Shown here in pieces: positions 16,202 through 24,844 of a stretch of DNA of 64,000 nucleotides. The stretch comes from Halochromatium salexigens (GTDB taxonomy: Bacteria; Pseudomonadota; Gammaproteobacteria; Chromatiales; Chromatiaceae): assembly GCF_016653295.1 (NCBI RefSeq), contig NZ_NHSF01000010.1:1-64000 (forward strand), written 5' to 3'. Position 1 is the stretch's first letter; every line of letters starts with the position of its first letter. The translations under genes and the position numbers were made by a program. The notes under the pieces were generated by a model that was not told where the DNA came from, searched no databases, and saw only the letters and a list, made by a program, of their open reading frames with translations.

Positions 16202-17275
16202 ATGGCTAAAGACATGCGCGAGCCCATCGAGTCCGGCTGCCCTGATCCTTGGCAGTATATGCATCCGACGATGCGTAAGAACTTCGGTCAATGGAAGTAC
16301 CACGACCACCCGCGCCCGGGTGTGCTGCGCCACGTTGCCTATAGCGGCGACGAGATTTGGACCGTGCGTGCCGGTACTCAGCGTATCCTTGATGTCTTCA
16401 CGCTCCGTAAGCTGTGCGACATCGGTGACGAATTCGCTGACGGTTATGTCCATTTCACGCTGCGCTCGAACATCGAATACATGGTGACTGAAGAGTCGCG
16501 TGTCGACCCGCTGATCAATGCGCTTGAAGAGGCTGGGTTCATCGTTGGCGGTACCCAGAACTCGGTGGCGATGATTTCGCACACCCAGGGCTGGCTGCAC
16601 TGCGACATCCCCGGCACCGACGCCTCCGGCGTGGTCAAGTCGATGATGGACGAGCTCATCGACGAGTTCCGCAACGCCAACATGCCGAACCGCGTCCACC
16701 TCACCACGTCCTGCTGCCAGATCAACTGCGGCGGCCAGGGTGACATCGCGATCAATATCCAGCACACCAAGCCGCCGAAGATCAATCACGATCTGGTCGC
16801 CAATGTCTGCGAGCGCCCGAGCGTCGTTGCCCGCTGCCCGGTCGCGGCCATCCGCCCGGCCATGGTCAACGGCAAGCCTTCGCTCGAGGTCGATGAGCGC
16901 AAGTGCATTTGCTGTGGCGCTTGCTATCCGCCCTGTCCGCCGATGCAGATCAACGACGCCGAGCACTCCAAGCTGGCAATCTGGGTCGGTGGTAACCACT
17001 CCAATGCGCGCGGCAAGCCGACCTTCCAGAAGCTAGTCGCCGCCGGTATCCCGAACAACCCGCCACGCTGGCCCGAGGCGACCGCGATCGTCAAGCGCAT
17101 CCTCAAGGCCTACAAGGAAGGCGCGCGGGATTGGGAGCGGGTCAACGAGTGGATCGAGCGCATCGGCTGGCCGCGCTTCTTCGAGGAGGTCGAGCTGCCG
17201 TTCACCAAGTACCATATCGATACCTGGCGCGGCTCCCGTGCCAGCTTCAACGCCTCTTCCTACATCCGTTTCTAA
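16202..17275 (+). CDS. dsrB: reverse dissimilatory sulfite reductase beta subunit
   Basis: DsrB contributes the catalytic siroheme-[4Fe-4S] site of the enzyme. The 357-residue protein has TSCCQINCGG (about residues 168-177) and the ferredoxin motif CICCGACYPPC (about 235-245). RCPVAAIRP near residue 215 completes the cofactor region. GGAGAG before the ATG gives a good ribosome site. It follows dsrA by 108 bp, a gap that contains the hairpin at 16118-16142. Length and order agree with A. vinosum. Confidence 0.98.
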   Translation: MAKDMREPIESGCPDPWQYMHPTMRKNFGQWKYHDHPRPGVLRHVAYSGDEIWTVRAGTQRILDVFTLRKLCDIGDEFADGYVHFTLRSNIEYMVTEESRVDPLINALEEAGFIVGGTQNSVAMISHTQGWLHCDIPGTDASGVVKSMMDELIDEFRNANMPNRVHLTTSCCQINCGGQGDIAINIQHTKPPKINHDLVANVCERPSVVARCPVAAIRPAMVNGKPSLEVDERKCICCGACYPPCPPMQINDAEHSKLAIWVGGNHSNARGKPTFQKLVAAGIPNNPPRWPEATAIVKRILKAYKEGARDWERVNEWIERIGWPRFFEEVELPFTKYHIDTWRGSRASFNASSYIRF

Positions 17276-17310
17276 GTCGCGGATTTGGAGCCCACACCAG
17301 CGAGGTCGCA

Positions 17311-17703
17311 ATGAAGTTCGCAATCCAGGTCAATGAAGGACCCTACCAGCACCAGGCTGCCGATTCGGCGTATTTCTTCGCCAAGGCAGCGCTCGAGAAG
17401 GGACATGAGATCTTTCGGATCTTTTTCTACCACGATGGCGTCAACAACTCGACGCGGTTGACCACGCCGCCGCAGGATGATCGCAACGTCGTCGAGCGCT
17501 GGGCTGAGCTTGCCGAACAACATGATCTCGATATGGTCGTCTGCGTCGCCGCCGCTCAGCGGCGCGGCGTGGCCGATGAGGGTGAGGCACAACGCAACGG
17601 CAAGGACGCCACGAACATTCACCCCCGGTTTCGTATCTCTGGTCTTGGCCAGCTCGTAGAGGCGGCAGTCCAGTCCGATCGGCTTGTTGTCTTCGGCGAC
17701 TGA
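17311..17703 (+). CDS. dsrE: sulfur-transfer protein DsrE
   Basis: DsrE is the sulfur-binding subunit of the DsrE2F2H2 complex, a TusBCD homologue that passes persulfide sulfur towards DsrC. The frame is open from 17131, but the ATG at 17311 (MKFAIQVNEGPYQ) gives the family length of 130 residues. The conserved active cysteine is Cys78 in VVCVAAAQRRG. It starts 35 bp after dsrB and is followed closely by dsrF and dsrH. Confidence 0.97.
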   Translation: MKFAIQVNEGPYQHQAADSAYFFAKAALEKGHEIFRIFFYHDGVNNSTRLTTPPQDDRNVVERWAELAEQHDLDMVVCVAAAQRRGVADEGEAQRNGKDATNIHPRFRISGLGQLVEAAVQSDRLVVFGD

Positions 17704-17739
17704 TCAAGCATCCGGAAGCAGAAACTAGGGGAATGCACC

Positions 17740-18150
17740 ATGTCTGAAACCATCAAGAATTTTCTGTACCTGAACCGCAAGGCGCCTTACGGCACGATTT
17801 ACGCCTGGGAGTCACTTGAGGTTGTGCTGATTGGAGCCGCCTTCGATCAGGACGTGAGTCTGGCGTTTGTCGATGACGGCGTCTTCCAGCTCACCAAGAG
17901 TCAGAACACCTCGGCGGTCGGGATGAAGAATTTCTCGCCGACCTATGCGGCGCTTGGCGATTATGAGGTCAAGAAGATCTTCGTGGAGAAGGAGTCGCTT
18001 GAGGAGCGTGGTCTCTCGCTGGATGACCTCCAGCACTTGACCTGGGAGGACGAAGATGAGGATTGGGCCGAGAAAGACTCGATCCACCTTGTTAACCGCG
18101 CCGAGATGGCGGCTATCATGGACGACGCCGACGTCGTCTTCAGCTTCTGA
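17740..18150 (+). CDS. dsrF: sulfur-transfer complex protein DsrF
   Basis: DsrF is the TusC-like structural partner in DsrEFH. The 136-residue protein begins with FLYLNRKAPYGTIYAWE and ends VVFSF. It contains no cysteine, in keeping with a non-catalytic role. Spacing of 36 bp from dsrE and 26 bp to dsrH, with AGGGGAA before the ATG, fits one transcription unit. Confidence 0.97.
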   Translation: MSETIKNFLYLNRKAPYGTIYAWESLEVVLIGAAFDQDVSLAFVDDGVFQLTKSQNTSAVGMKNFSPTYAALGDYEVKKIFVEKESLEERGLSLDDLQHLTWEDEDEDWAEKDSIHLVNRAEMAAIMDDADVVFSF

Positions 18151-18176
18151 GATCGAGCGAACATCCGAGGAACACG

Positions 18177-18485
18177 ATGAGCACATTGCACACCGTCAAC
18201 AAGTCGCCGTTCGAGAAGACGTCGTTGGCTGCCTGCCTTGATCACGCAAGCGCTGGCGCTGCGGTCCTTCTGATGGAGGATGGCGTTTATGCGGCGCTGA
18301 CGCGGACGAGCGTTGAAGGGCAGGTCAAGGGCGCCCTCGACAACCTTAAGGTCTATGCACTCGGCCCCGACCTACAGGCTCGTGGCTTGTTAGAGGATCG
18401 CGTCATTCCTGGAATCAGCGTTGTGGACTATGCCGGCTTCGTGGATCTTGCCGCGGAGCACGACAAGGTTCAGGCCTGGTTGTAG
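18177..18485 (+). CDS. dsrH: sulfur-transfer complex protein DsrH
   Basis: DsrH is the TusB-like subunit of DsrEFH. The 102-residue protein carries the conserved Cys20 (LAACLDHA), reported in the family as a second possible sulfur site. GAGGAA precedes the ATG. The stop is followed by a T-rich stretch (18486-18500) before dsrC. Confidence 0.97.
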   Translation: MSTLHTVNKSPFEKTSLAACLDHASAGAAVLLMEDGVYAALTRTSVEGQVKGALDNLKVYALGPDLQARGLLEDRVIPGISVVDYAGFVDLAAEHDKVQAWL

Positions 18486-18519
18486 TTTTTTTTCTTTCTC
18501 ACTAATTAGGAGAGTATCG

Positions 18520-18852
18520 ATGCCCATCGAAGTGAATGGTAAGACGTTCGAGACCGACGAAGAAGGCTACCTGGCCAACATCAACGAGTGGGAGCCGGGC
18601 GTTGCCGAGGTGATGTCGAAGGAAGATGATCTGGAACTCACCGACGAGCACTGGGACATCATCAATTATCTGCGCGAATACTACGAGGAGTATCAAATTG
18701 CCCCTGCGGTGCGCGTGCTGACTAAGGCCGTCGGCAAAAAGTTCGGCAAGGATAAAGGCAACAGCAAGTATCTATACGGTCTGTTCCCGTATGGCCCAGC
18801 CAAGCAGGCGTGCCGCTACGCGGGTCTGCCGAAGCCGACCGGTTGCGTCTAA
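18520..18852 (+). CDS. dsrC: sulfur carrier protein DsrC
   Basis: DsrC is the small cytoplasmic carrier that takes sulfur from DsrEFH and presents it to DsrAB. The mixed disulfide or trisulfide on its arm is then handled by DsrMKJOP. The 110-residue protein ends in the diagnostic arm ACRYAGLPKPTGCV, with Cys98 and the penultimate Cys109. The ATG at 18520 follows AGGAGAG, and the longer upstream frame runs antisense-like through dsrH and is rejected. The hairpins after the stop could favour high dsrC mRNA levels. A cysteine-free paralogue lies at 12036-12374. Confidence 0.98.
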   Translation: MPIEVNGKTFETDEEGYLANINEWEPGVAEVMSKEDDLELTDEHWDIINYLREYYEEYQIAPAVRVLTKAVGKKFGKDKGNSKYLYGLFPYGPAKQACRYAGLPKPTGCV

Positions 18853-18920
18853 GCAGACCAATAGCCGTGCCAGCTGCTAGGCCGGCCGGTTGCCTCGGGT
18901 TCGAGTGAGCCCGGGTGCTT

Positions 18921-18948
18921 TGCCGGCAACGCCGCGGCGCTGCCGGCA
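18921..18948 (+). repeat. strong hairpin between dsrC and dsrM
   Basis: The self-complementary octamer TGCCGGCA occurs at 18921-18928 and 18941-18948, so the two copies can pair as an 8-bp stem around a GC-rich loop that contains the palindrome GCCGCGGC. No U-run follows. It lies 69 bases after the dsrC stop in a 188-bp gap with no gene. It may stabilise the upstream dsrC message or reduce read-through into dsrM. Confidence 0.55.
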
Positions 18949-19040
18949 TCGATAAGATAACGCTCATTCGCTCGCCCACCACTCGGGGCGCTCGATCAGA
19001 GCAGACGCCATTGGGCCAACGCCACTGAGGTAGCGGAAAC

Positions 19041-19772
19041 ATGTCGTTTCTGTCGGATGTTTATGCCGGTCTGTTTTACTTCGCGGCTTTCGTGCTGGTC
19101 GCTGGGTTGGCTAATAAGGTCATCCAATATGTACGCACACCCGCTCCGCTGAAGATTCCAACGACCCCAGCGCCAACAACGAAGACGGGCGTGGCCCTTC
19201 GTATGACGCGCGAGGTGGTGTTCTTCGAGAGCCTGTTCCGTGGCAGCAAATGGACCTGGATCTTTGGCTGGATGTTTCACTTCGGTCTCTTCCTCGTCAC
19301 GCTGCGCCATCTACGCTACTTCCTTGATCCGGTGCCGGTGCCGATCCAAATGATCCAGCCCTTCGGGATCTATGGCGGGATCGCGATGGTGATTGGTCTC
19401 GCCGGGCTTTGGGTTCGCCGATTCTTTGTTGATCGGGTGCGCTATATCACCGCGCTCTCCGATCATTTGATCCTAGTGCTACTGATTGTCATCGGCTTCT
19501 CGGGCCTGCTGATGCGCTTTGTGGTGCATACCGATGTGATGCGCGTGAAGCAATTCTTCCAGGGGCTCTATGTCGGCCACGTCCAGACGCTGCCGGCTGA
19601 TCCAATACTGCTGATGCATCTGCTGCTCGTTGCGCTACTGATGATCATCTTTCCGTACAGCAAGCTCTTGCATGCGCCGGGGCTCTTCTTCAGTCCCTCG
19701 CGAAATCAGGTCGATAATCCCCGCGAGCAGCGTCACATTGCGCCTTGGGCTCGGCGCATGGAGCAGGACTGA
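19041..19772 (+). CDS. dsrM: membrane cytochrome b subunit DsrM
   Basis: DsrM is the NarI-like integral membrane subunit of DsrMKJOP that binds two b-type hemes and exchanges electrons with the quinone pool. The 243-residue protein has about five transmembrane segments (first at about residues 5-27). Candidate heme histidines lie in MFHFGLFLVTLRHLRYF and in the helices after residue 140. It starts after a GAGGTAG ribosome site and is followed 65 bp later by its partner dsrK. Confidence 0.96.
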   Translation: MSFLSDVYAGLFYFAAFVLVAGLANKVIQYVRTPAPLKIPTTPAPTTKTGVALRMTREVVFFESLFRGSKWTWIFGWMFHFGLFLVTLRHLRYFLDPVPVPIQMIQPFGIYGGIAMVIGLAGLWVRRFFVDRVRYITALSDHLILVLLIVIGFSGLLMRFVVHTDVMRVKQFFQGLYVGHVQTLPADPILLMHLLLVALLMIIFPYSKLLHAPGLFFSPSRNQVDNPREQRHIAPWARRMEQD

Positions 19773-19837
19773 GCGGCGCGTTGCCTCTCACACTCTTTAT
19801 GATCCCGGTTGGCGACGTTCCGAAACGAGGTTGAATC

Positions 19838-21370
19838 ATGGCGAAAGCCGACTTTCAAGTCCCCGTACTCAAGCAGTACCCAGAGATCCCGGAGATCGAG
19901 CCGGGCGCCACGGCGCATTCGAGCCCGTTCAAGTCGAAGCCCCAATTCCAGGCCGAACTCGGCTTTCCGGGTGAACTGGTCGACGACTGGCAGACCAAGG
20001 CCCTCGACAAGATGGGTGATCTGCTAGGGCGTTATCGCTCGCTCCGTGTCTATCTTGATTCCTGCGTCAAATGCGGCTCCTGTACCGATAAATGCCACTA
20101 CTACCTCGGTACTCACGATCCAAAGAACATGCCGGTGGGCCGCCAAGATCTGATGCGCAAGGTCTACCGTCGCCACTTTACCCTGGCTGGGCGCTTGTTC
20201 CCGAAGCTCGTCGGCGCCGAGGAGCTCACCGAGGAGGTACTCGGTGATTGGTACAGCTATTTTCATCAGTGCTCTCAGTGCCGCCGGTGCTCGGTATTTT
20301 GCCCTTACGGTATTGATACCGCCGAGATCTCCATGGCCGCACGCGAGATCATGGACCATATCGGTGTTGGCCAAAAGTACTGTAATGAGATCATCGGCAA
20401 GGTCTACAAGATTGGGAACAATCTGGGTCTACCTGGGCCGGCTTTGGCTGACACCCTTGAAGGCCTGGAGGAAGATGTCTTCGACGATACCGGTGTCGAG
20501 GTTAAGTATCCGCTTGACCAGGAAGGCGCCGAGATCCTATTGGTCACGCCCTCGGCAGACTTCTTTGCCGAGCCGCATGTCGATGGTCTGATCGGTTATG
20601 GCAAGGTCTTCCACGAGACGGGGGTTAGCTGGACCCTGAGCAGTCACGCCTCGGAGGCCGCCAACTTCGGCATGTTCATCGGCTCCTACGAGAATATGCG
20701 CCGGGTCGCACTGCGCATCCGCGAGGCGGCGATCAAACTCAAGGTCAAGCGTATCGTCTTCGGTGAATGCGGTCATGCCTGGCGCGTTGCCTACAGTTTT
20801 TTGAATACGCTCGCTGGTCCCTGGGATTTCCTCGATCAACGTTACCCGGTTCCTCAGCACATCTGCGAATTCACCTATGGCCTGATTCAGGAAGGCAAGC
20901 TGAATCTGGATAAGACCCGCAACGACGACATGGTGTTGACCTACCACGATTCCTGCAATGTGGCGCGCGCCTCACGGATGGGGGATCGACCCGGGGGTCA
21001 ATTCGATATTCCGCGCGCGATCATCCGCGCGACTTGCAATAACTTCTATGACATGGACGAGGAGACCATCCGTGATCGCACCTTCTGCTGTGGCGGTGGT
21101 GGCGGCCTGCTCACCGACGACCTCATGGAGATCCGGGTCAAGGGGGCTCAACCGCGTGTCGAGGCCCTGAATAACGTTATGCAGGAAAAAGGCGTGACCC
21201 ATATGGCTGCGATCTGCGCCATCTGCAAGAGCCAATTTACGAAGGTACTGCCTTACTACGGGATGGACCTGGATCAGATCGTCAGTGTCCATCAACTGGT
21301 CTCGAATGCATTGGTGTTGACTGGCGAGGAGACCGACGACGAAGACGAGGCTGCCGATGAGGCTGCCTGA
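19838..21370 (+). CDS. dsrK: HdrD-like iron-sulfur protein DsrK
   Basis: DsrK is the cytoplasm-facing catalytic subunit of DsrMKJOP. It resembles heterodisulfide reductase HdrD and is thought to act on the DsrC trisulfide/disulfide. The 510-residue protein has two [4Fe-4S] motifs, CVKCGSCTDKC (about residues 73-83) and CSQCRRCSVFC (about 145-155). CCG-type motifs follow in the C-terminal half: GECGHAW, HDSCN, FCCGGGGG and CAICKSQ. These are the ligands expected for the special catalytic cluster. It ends in an acidic tail (DDEDEAADEAA). A perfect hairpin directly follows its stop codon. Confidence 0.97.
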   Translation: MAKADFQVPVLKQYPEIPEIEPGATAHSSPFKSKPQFQAELGFPGELVDDWQTKALDKMGDLLGRYRSLRVYLDSCVKCGSCTDKCHYYLGTHDPKNMPVGRQDLMRKVYRRHFTLAGRLFPKLVGAEELTEEVLGDWYSYFHQCSQCRRCSVFCPYGIDTAEISMAAREIMDHIGVGQKYCNEIIGKVYKIGNNLGLPGPALADTLEGLEEDVFDDTGVEVKYPLDQEGAEILLVTPSADFFAEPHVDGLIGYGKVFHETGVSWTLSSHASEAANFGMFIGSYENMRRVALRIREAAIKLKVKRIVFGECGHAWRVAYSFLNTLAGPWDFLDQRYPVPQHICEFTYGLIQEGKLNLDKTRNDDMVLTYHDSCNVARASRMGDRPGGQFDIPRAIIRATCNNFYDMDEETIRDRTFCCGGGGGLLTDDLMEIRVKGAQPRVEALNNVMQEKGVTHMAAICAICKSQFTKVLPYYGMDLDQIVSVHQLVSNALVLTGEETDDEDEAADEAA

Positions 21371-21394
21371 GTAGATGCGAAGCCTAGCATCTAC
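21371..21394 (+). repeat. perfect hairpin immediately after dsrK
   Basis: GTAGATGC and GCATCTAC form a perfect 8-bp stem around an 8-base loop, starting at the first base after the dsrK stop codon. No U-tract follows. It is the third such structure inside the dsr operon and occupies the start of the 136-bp dsrK-dsrL gap. Confidence 0.6.
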
Positions 21395-21506
21395 CGACCA
21401 TTAGCGACTGTAGCGACGACGAGCTTCGGGTGCGATAAGCGCATCTAGCGCCGGTGGCCAATCAAGGGCCTCAGCTCGACTTCGACTCTTCTTAGGAGCG
21501 TTATCG

Positions 21507-23468
21507 ATGGCAACTTCCACTGACGAAATGACGAATCTTTCCTGGCGCCGCTTCGAGGATGGCGACAACGTTTGGGACAATCTCACCGAGCAGATCTTTG
21601 TTCAGGATACGTCCCATAAATGTCCCACCTATGTGCACAAGACGCCGCCTTGTCAGGGGAGTTGTCCATCTGGCGAGGACATCCGGGGCTGGCTGCAAAT
21701 CGTGCGCGGCCTCGAGCAGCCGCCCGAAGGCATGACTTGGCAGGAATATGCCTTTCGCCGCTCCACCGATGCGAATCCATTTCCGTCGATGATGGGCCGC
21801 GTTTGCCCAGCGCCTTGTCAAGACGGTTGTAACCGCAACGAGGTCGAGGACTTCGTCGGTATCAACGCGGTCGAACAGTTCATCGGCGATACTGCCACCG
21901 CGAACGGCTATAAGTTCGAGCCGGCGGCGGTCGATACTGGTAAACGTATTGCGATCGTCGGTGGTGGTCCAGCCGGTTTGGCGGCGGCCTATCAGCTGCG
22001 GCGCAAGGGCCACGCCGCGACCATCTTCGAGGCATTCAACGAGCTGGGCGGCATGTTCCGCTATGGTATTCCGGGCTACCGGGTGCCGCGCGATGCGCTG
22101 GATGCCGAGATCAATCGCATCCTCGACATGGGTCAGATCGAGCTCAAGATGGGCACGAAGGTCGGTGTCGACGTCACCGTCGAGCAGCTCGAGCAGGATT
22201 ATGACGCGATCCTCTGGGCGATCGGCTGTCAGTCCGGCCGCGGTCTGCCGGTACCCGGCTGGGAAGGAACCTCGAATTGTGTCTCCGGTGTCGCCTTCCT
22301 GAAGGCCTTCAACGAAGGCCGCATGAAGATCACCACCGATAAAGTGGTCTGCGTTGGCGGTGGCGATACCTCGATTGACGTCGTTTCGGTGGCGCGTCGT
22401 CTCGGTCACATCACCAAGTCCAATAAACGAGACTTGCCCGAGACCGTGATCCACGATGGCTACGTCGCTCACGATACCGCGATGACCGCGGCGGCCGAGG
22501 GGGCCGATGTCACCCTGACCTCGCTGTTCCCGCGCGAGAAGATGACCGCCTCCGAGCATGAGGTGCATGACGCGCTGCACGAAGGCGTGACTGTGCTCGA
22601 CGGCGTGATGCCCGTCGAGGTTATCAAGGGCGACGACGGACGCGCGGTGGGTCTCAAAGTCGCCGATTGCGAGATGAAGGACGGTCGGCCGACCCCGGTC
22701 GAGGGTACCGAGCGGGTACTTGATGCCGACTTGATCGTCGCTGCGATTGGTCAGGGCGGCGAGCTGACTGGGCTTGAGGAGTTCGACAACGGACGCGGAC
22801 TGATGAACAGTGACAAGTTCTATCAGTACCCAGATCGCCCAGGTCATTTCGTCGCCGGCGATATCATTCGACCCCATCTACTGACTACGGCGATCGGTCA
22901 AGCCTGGATCGCGGTCGAGTCGATTAATGAGTACGTCAACAAGGAAGAGCACAAACGCCGCCCGAAGGTCGACGTGCATCACTTCGACCTGCTGGCGAAG
23001 CTCAATGAGGCCAAGTTGGCACCCGAGGAGTTCAAGGTCGACGAGGACAGTGATCTTCGCGGTACCGCCGATGCTAAATACGCGATCCACAACTACGAGG
23101 ATCGCTCGAGTGCCGAGGTCATCCCGCACGACGAACTCTTCCTGGGGCATTTCAAGTACGAGCCGCGCGTGCTGCGAAAGGAAGAGGTACCCAGCGCCGA
23201 GGAGGTTCTCGGCCACTTCAAGGAGCGCGTGATCGGCTACAGCGATGAGGACGCGGTCAACGAAGCCAAGCGCTGCATGAGCTGCGGGATGTGCTTCGAG
23301 TGCGACAATTGCGTGATCTATTGCCCGCAAGATGCCGTATTCCGAGTCAACAAAAGTGAGAGCACGACGGGCCGCTACGTCGATACCGACTACGATAAGT
23401 GCATTGGCTGCCATATCTGCGCCGATGTCTGCCCGACCGGCTACATCAAGATGGGCCTCGGTGAATAA
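21507..23468 (+). CDS. dsrL: NAD(P)H:acceptor oxidoreductase DsrL
   Basis: DsrL is an iron-sulfur flavoprotein related to the small subunit of glutamate synthase. It accepts electrons from DsrAB and reduces NAD+ during sulfur oxidation. The 653-residue protein has, in order, N-terminal cluster cysteines (CPTYVHKTPPCQGSC, then CPAPCQDGC), an FAD-binding GGGPAGLAAAYQL (about residues 152-164) and a second nucleotide fold CVGGGDTSIDVVS (about 283-295). A C-terminal ferredoxin domain holds CMSCGMCFECDNCVIYC and CIGCHICADVC. AGGAG precedes the ATG. Its presence is strong evidence for the oxidative direction of this Dsr system. Confidence 0.97.
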   Translation: MATSTDEMTNLSWRRFEDGDNVWDNLTEQIFVQDTSHKCPTYVHKTPPCQGSCPSGEDIRGWLQIVRGLEQPPEGMTWQEYAFRRSTDANPFPSMMGRVCPAPCQDGCNRNEVEDFVGINAVEQFIGDTATANGYKFEPAAVDTGKRIAIVGGGPAGLAAAYQLRRKGHAATIFEAFNELGGMFRYGIPGYRVPRDALDAEINRILDMGQIELKMGTKVGVDVTVEQLEQDYDAILWAIGCQSGRGLPVPGWEGTSNCVSGVAFLKAFNEGRMKITTDKVVCVGGGDTSIDVVSVARRLGHITKSNKRDLPETVIHDGYVAHDTAMTAAAEGADVTLTSLFPREKMTASEHEVHDALHEGVTVLDGVMPVEVIKGDDGRAVGLKVADCEMKDGRPTPVEGTERVLDADLIVAAIGQGGELTGLEEFDNGRGLMNSDKFYQYPDRPGHFVAGDIIRPHLLTTAIGQAWIAVESINEYVNKEEHKRRPKVDVHHFDLLAKLNEAKLAPEEFKVDEDSDLRGTADAKYAIHNYEDRSSAEVIPHDELFLGHFKYEPRVLRKEEVPSAEEVLGHFKERVIGYSDEDAVNEAKRCMSCGMCFECDNCVIYCPQDAVFRVNKSESTTGRYVDTDYDKCIGCHICADVCPTGYIKMGLGE

Positions 23469-23496
23469 ACTATCCGCAACCATGCAGGGGACGTCG

Positions 23497-23964
23497 ATGG
23501 CAACGGTCATGATGAAAGGCGTCCTCCTCGCGTCACTGGTCGCCACCTTCGGAATGGGGGTGGTGGCCCAAGCCGAGGAGGTCGGAGATTATGTGTTGCC
23601 GAGTTCGAAGGCGGCATCGCTCGAGAATTGCGTTGAACCGACCGAATACATGCGGCGCAATCACTTCGAACTGATCCGTCATCAACGCGACCAGACCGTC
23701 TACGGCGGTATTCGTGGCAGCGATCATGGGATTTCCGGCTGTGTCTCATGCCATGTTGGCTACGATGACAAGGGCGCGCCGGTTGAAATCGATGGGAAAG
23801 GGCAATTCTGCCAAAGCTGCCATGAGTATGCGGCAGTCGAGTTGAACTGCTTCGACTGTCATGCAACCGTTCCCACGGGTGAAGCCTGGAACCATGAGGT
23901 TGCCGCGGCACATGCACACCTGCCCGGGGCCGCTAAGACCGGACCAACGAGCGCCGAGCGGTAA
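23497..23964 (+). CDS. dsrJ: periplasmic triheme cytochrome c DsrJ
   Basis: DsrJ is the periplasm-facing cytochrome of DsrMKJOP. From the ATG at 23497 (AGGGGA about seven bases upstream) the protein has 155 residues. It starts with an uncleaved-type signal anchor (about residues 7-26) and has three heme motifs: CVSCH, CQSCH and CFDCH. Cys45 in ENCVEPTE corresponds to the cysteine reported as an unusual His/Cys heme ligand in A. vinosum. An alternative ATG lies at 23482, and the frame further upstream is a shadow of dsrL. Confidence 0.95.
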   Translation: MATVMMKGVLLASLVATFGMGVVAQAEEVGDYVLPSSKAASLENCVEPTEYMRRNHFELIRHQRDQTVYGGIRGSDHGISGCVSCHVGYDDKGAPVEIDGKGQFCQSCHEYAAVELNCFDCHATVPTGEAWNHEVAAAHAHLPGAAKTGPTSAER

Positions 23965-23994
23965 GGCAGTTAGCGAGGCGAGGCAATCGTTACG

Positions 23995-24774
23995 ATGAAT
24001 CACGAAACCGAATCGATGAACCAAGGCCGCCGAGACTTCCTTGGCGCTGCCGCCGGTGTGAGCGCGGCTGCGGTCGCACCTGGCATGTTCCTTCACACCC
24101 CCGTGGCCAACGCTGCGGCGCGTACCGAGCCAGTGACGGATATGCACCGCTGGGGTCTGCTTGTAGACACCAGTAAATGTGCCGATGGCTGCACTGCCTG
24201 TGTCGATGCGTGCGATACCGAAAACGGCCTGAACCTGCAATCCAAGCCGCTCGGCGACGATAAGCTCAAGTGGCAGAATCAGCGGTCTACCTGGATACGC
24301 AAGGTCAAGCTGCAGGACAATCTGACTGGCAACGTGACCAACCTGCCGCTGATGTGCCAGCATTGCGAACATCCCCCTTGTGTTGACGTTTGCCCAACGG
24401 GCGCATCGTTCAAGCGCGCGGATGGCATCGTCATGGTCGATCGCCACACCTGCATCGGCTGCCGTTACTGCATGATGGCCTGTCCCTACAAAGCGCGCTC
24501 ATTCATTCATGAGCAGGTCGATCAAAAGCTTACCCGTGCACCACGCGGCAAGGGCTGCGTTGAGAGCTGTACGTTCTGCGTCCATCGGCTGGATTCTGGC
24601 GATATCTCGACAGCCTGTGCGGATGCCTGCTCCGCGGAGGGGCATCAGGCCCTGGTCTTTGGTGACCTGAAAGATCCGACTGGACCTTTACGCCAGGCGC
24701 TGGCCAAGGCGCCTAGCCGGCAGATCCGCCAAGACCTCGGCCTCAATACCGGCGTGCGCTATACCGGCCTCTAA
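23995..24774 (+). CDS. dsrO: periplasmic ferredoxin-like protein DsrO
   Basis: DsrO is the periplasmic iron-sulfur subunit of DsrMKJOP. The 259-residue protein begins with a twin-arginine signal (GRRDFLG, then a short Ala-rich core up to about residue 40), so it is exported folded. Four [4Fe-4S] sets follow, including CADGCTACVDAC, CQHCEHPPCVDVC, CIGCRYCMMAC and CTFCVHR. A second in-frame ATG at 24016 also precedes the RR motif. It is followed by its membrane partner dsrP after 70 bp, a gap containing the 12-bp palindrome GTTGGCGCCAAC (24811-24822). Confidence 0.96.
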   Translation: MNHETESMNQGRRDFLGAAAGVSAAAVAPGMFLHTPVANAAARTEPVTDMHRWGLLVDTSKCADGCTACVDACDTENGLNLQSKPLGDDKLKWQNQRSTWIRKVKLQDNLTGNVTNLPLMCQHCEHPPCVDVCPTGASFKRADGIVMVDRHTCIGCRYCMMACPYKARSFIHEQVDQKLTRAPRGKGCVESCTFCVHRLDSGDISTACADACSAEGHQALVFGDLKDPTGPLRQALAKAPSRQIRQDLGLNTGVRYTGL

Positions 24775-24844
24775 CCACCGCGCTCCAGGCTTGTGATTGC
24801 CGTCCACGCTGTTGGCGCCAACGCACCACGCTAGAGAAGTCAGC

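Noticed and set aside
18880-18950. possible tRNA suggested by GGTTCGAG after dsrC
   Set aside because: No acceptor or anticodon stem can be folded around it, and the sequence is better explained by the nearby hairpins.
21620-21832. small plus-strand frames inside dsrL and other dsr genes
   Set aside because: They are out-of-frame shadows of genes with complete cofactor motifs.
21501-22877. 458-codon open frame antisense to dsrL
   Set aside because: It lies entirely opposite a certain gene, its protein has a His/Asp/Arg-rich shadow composition, and long antisense frames are expected at this GC content.
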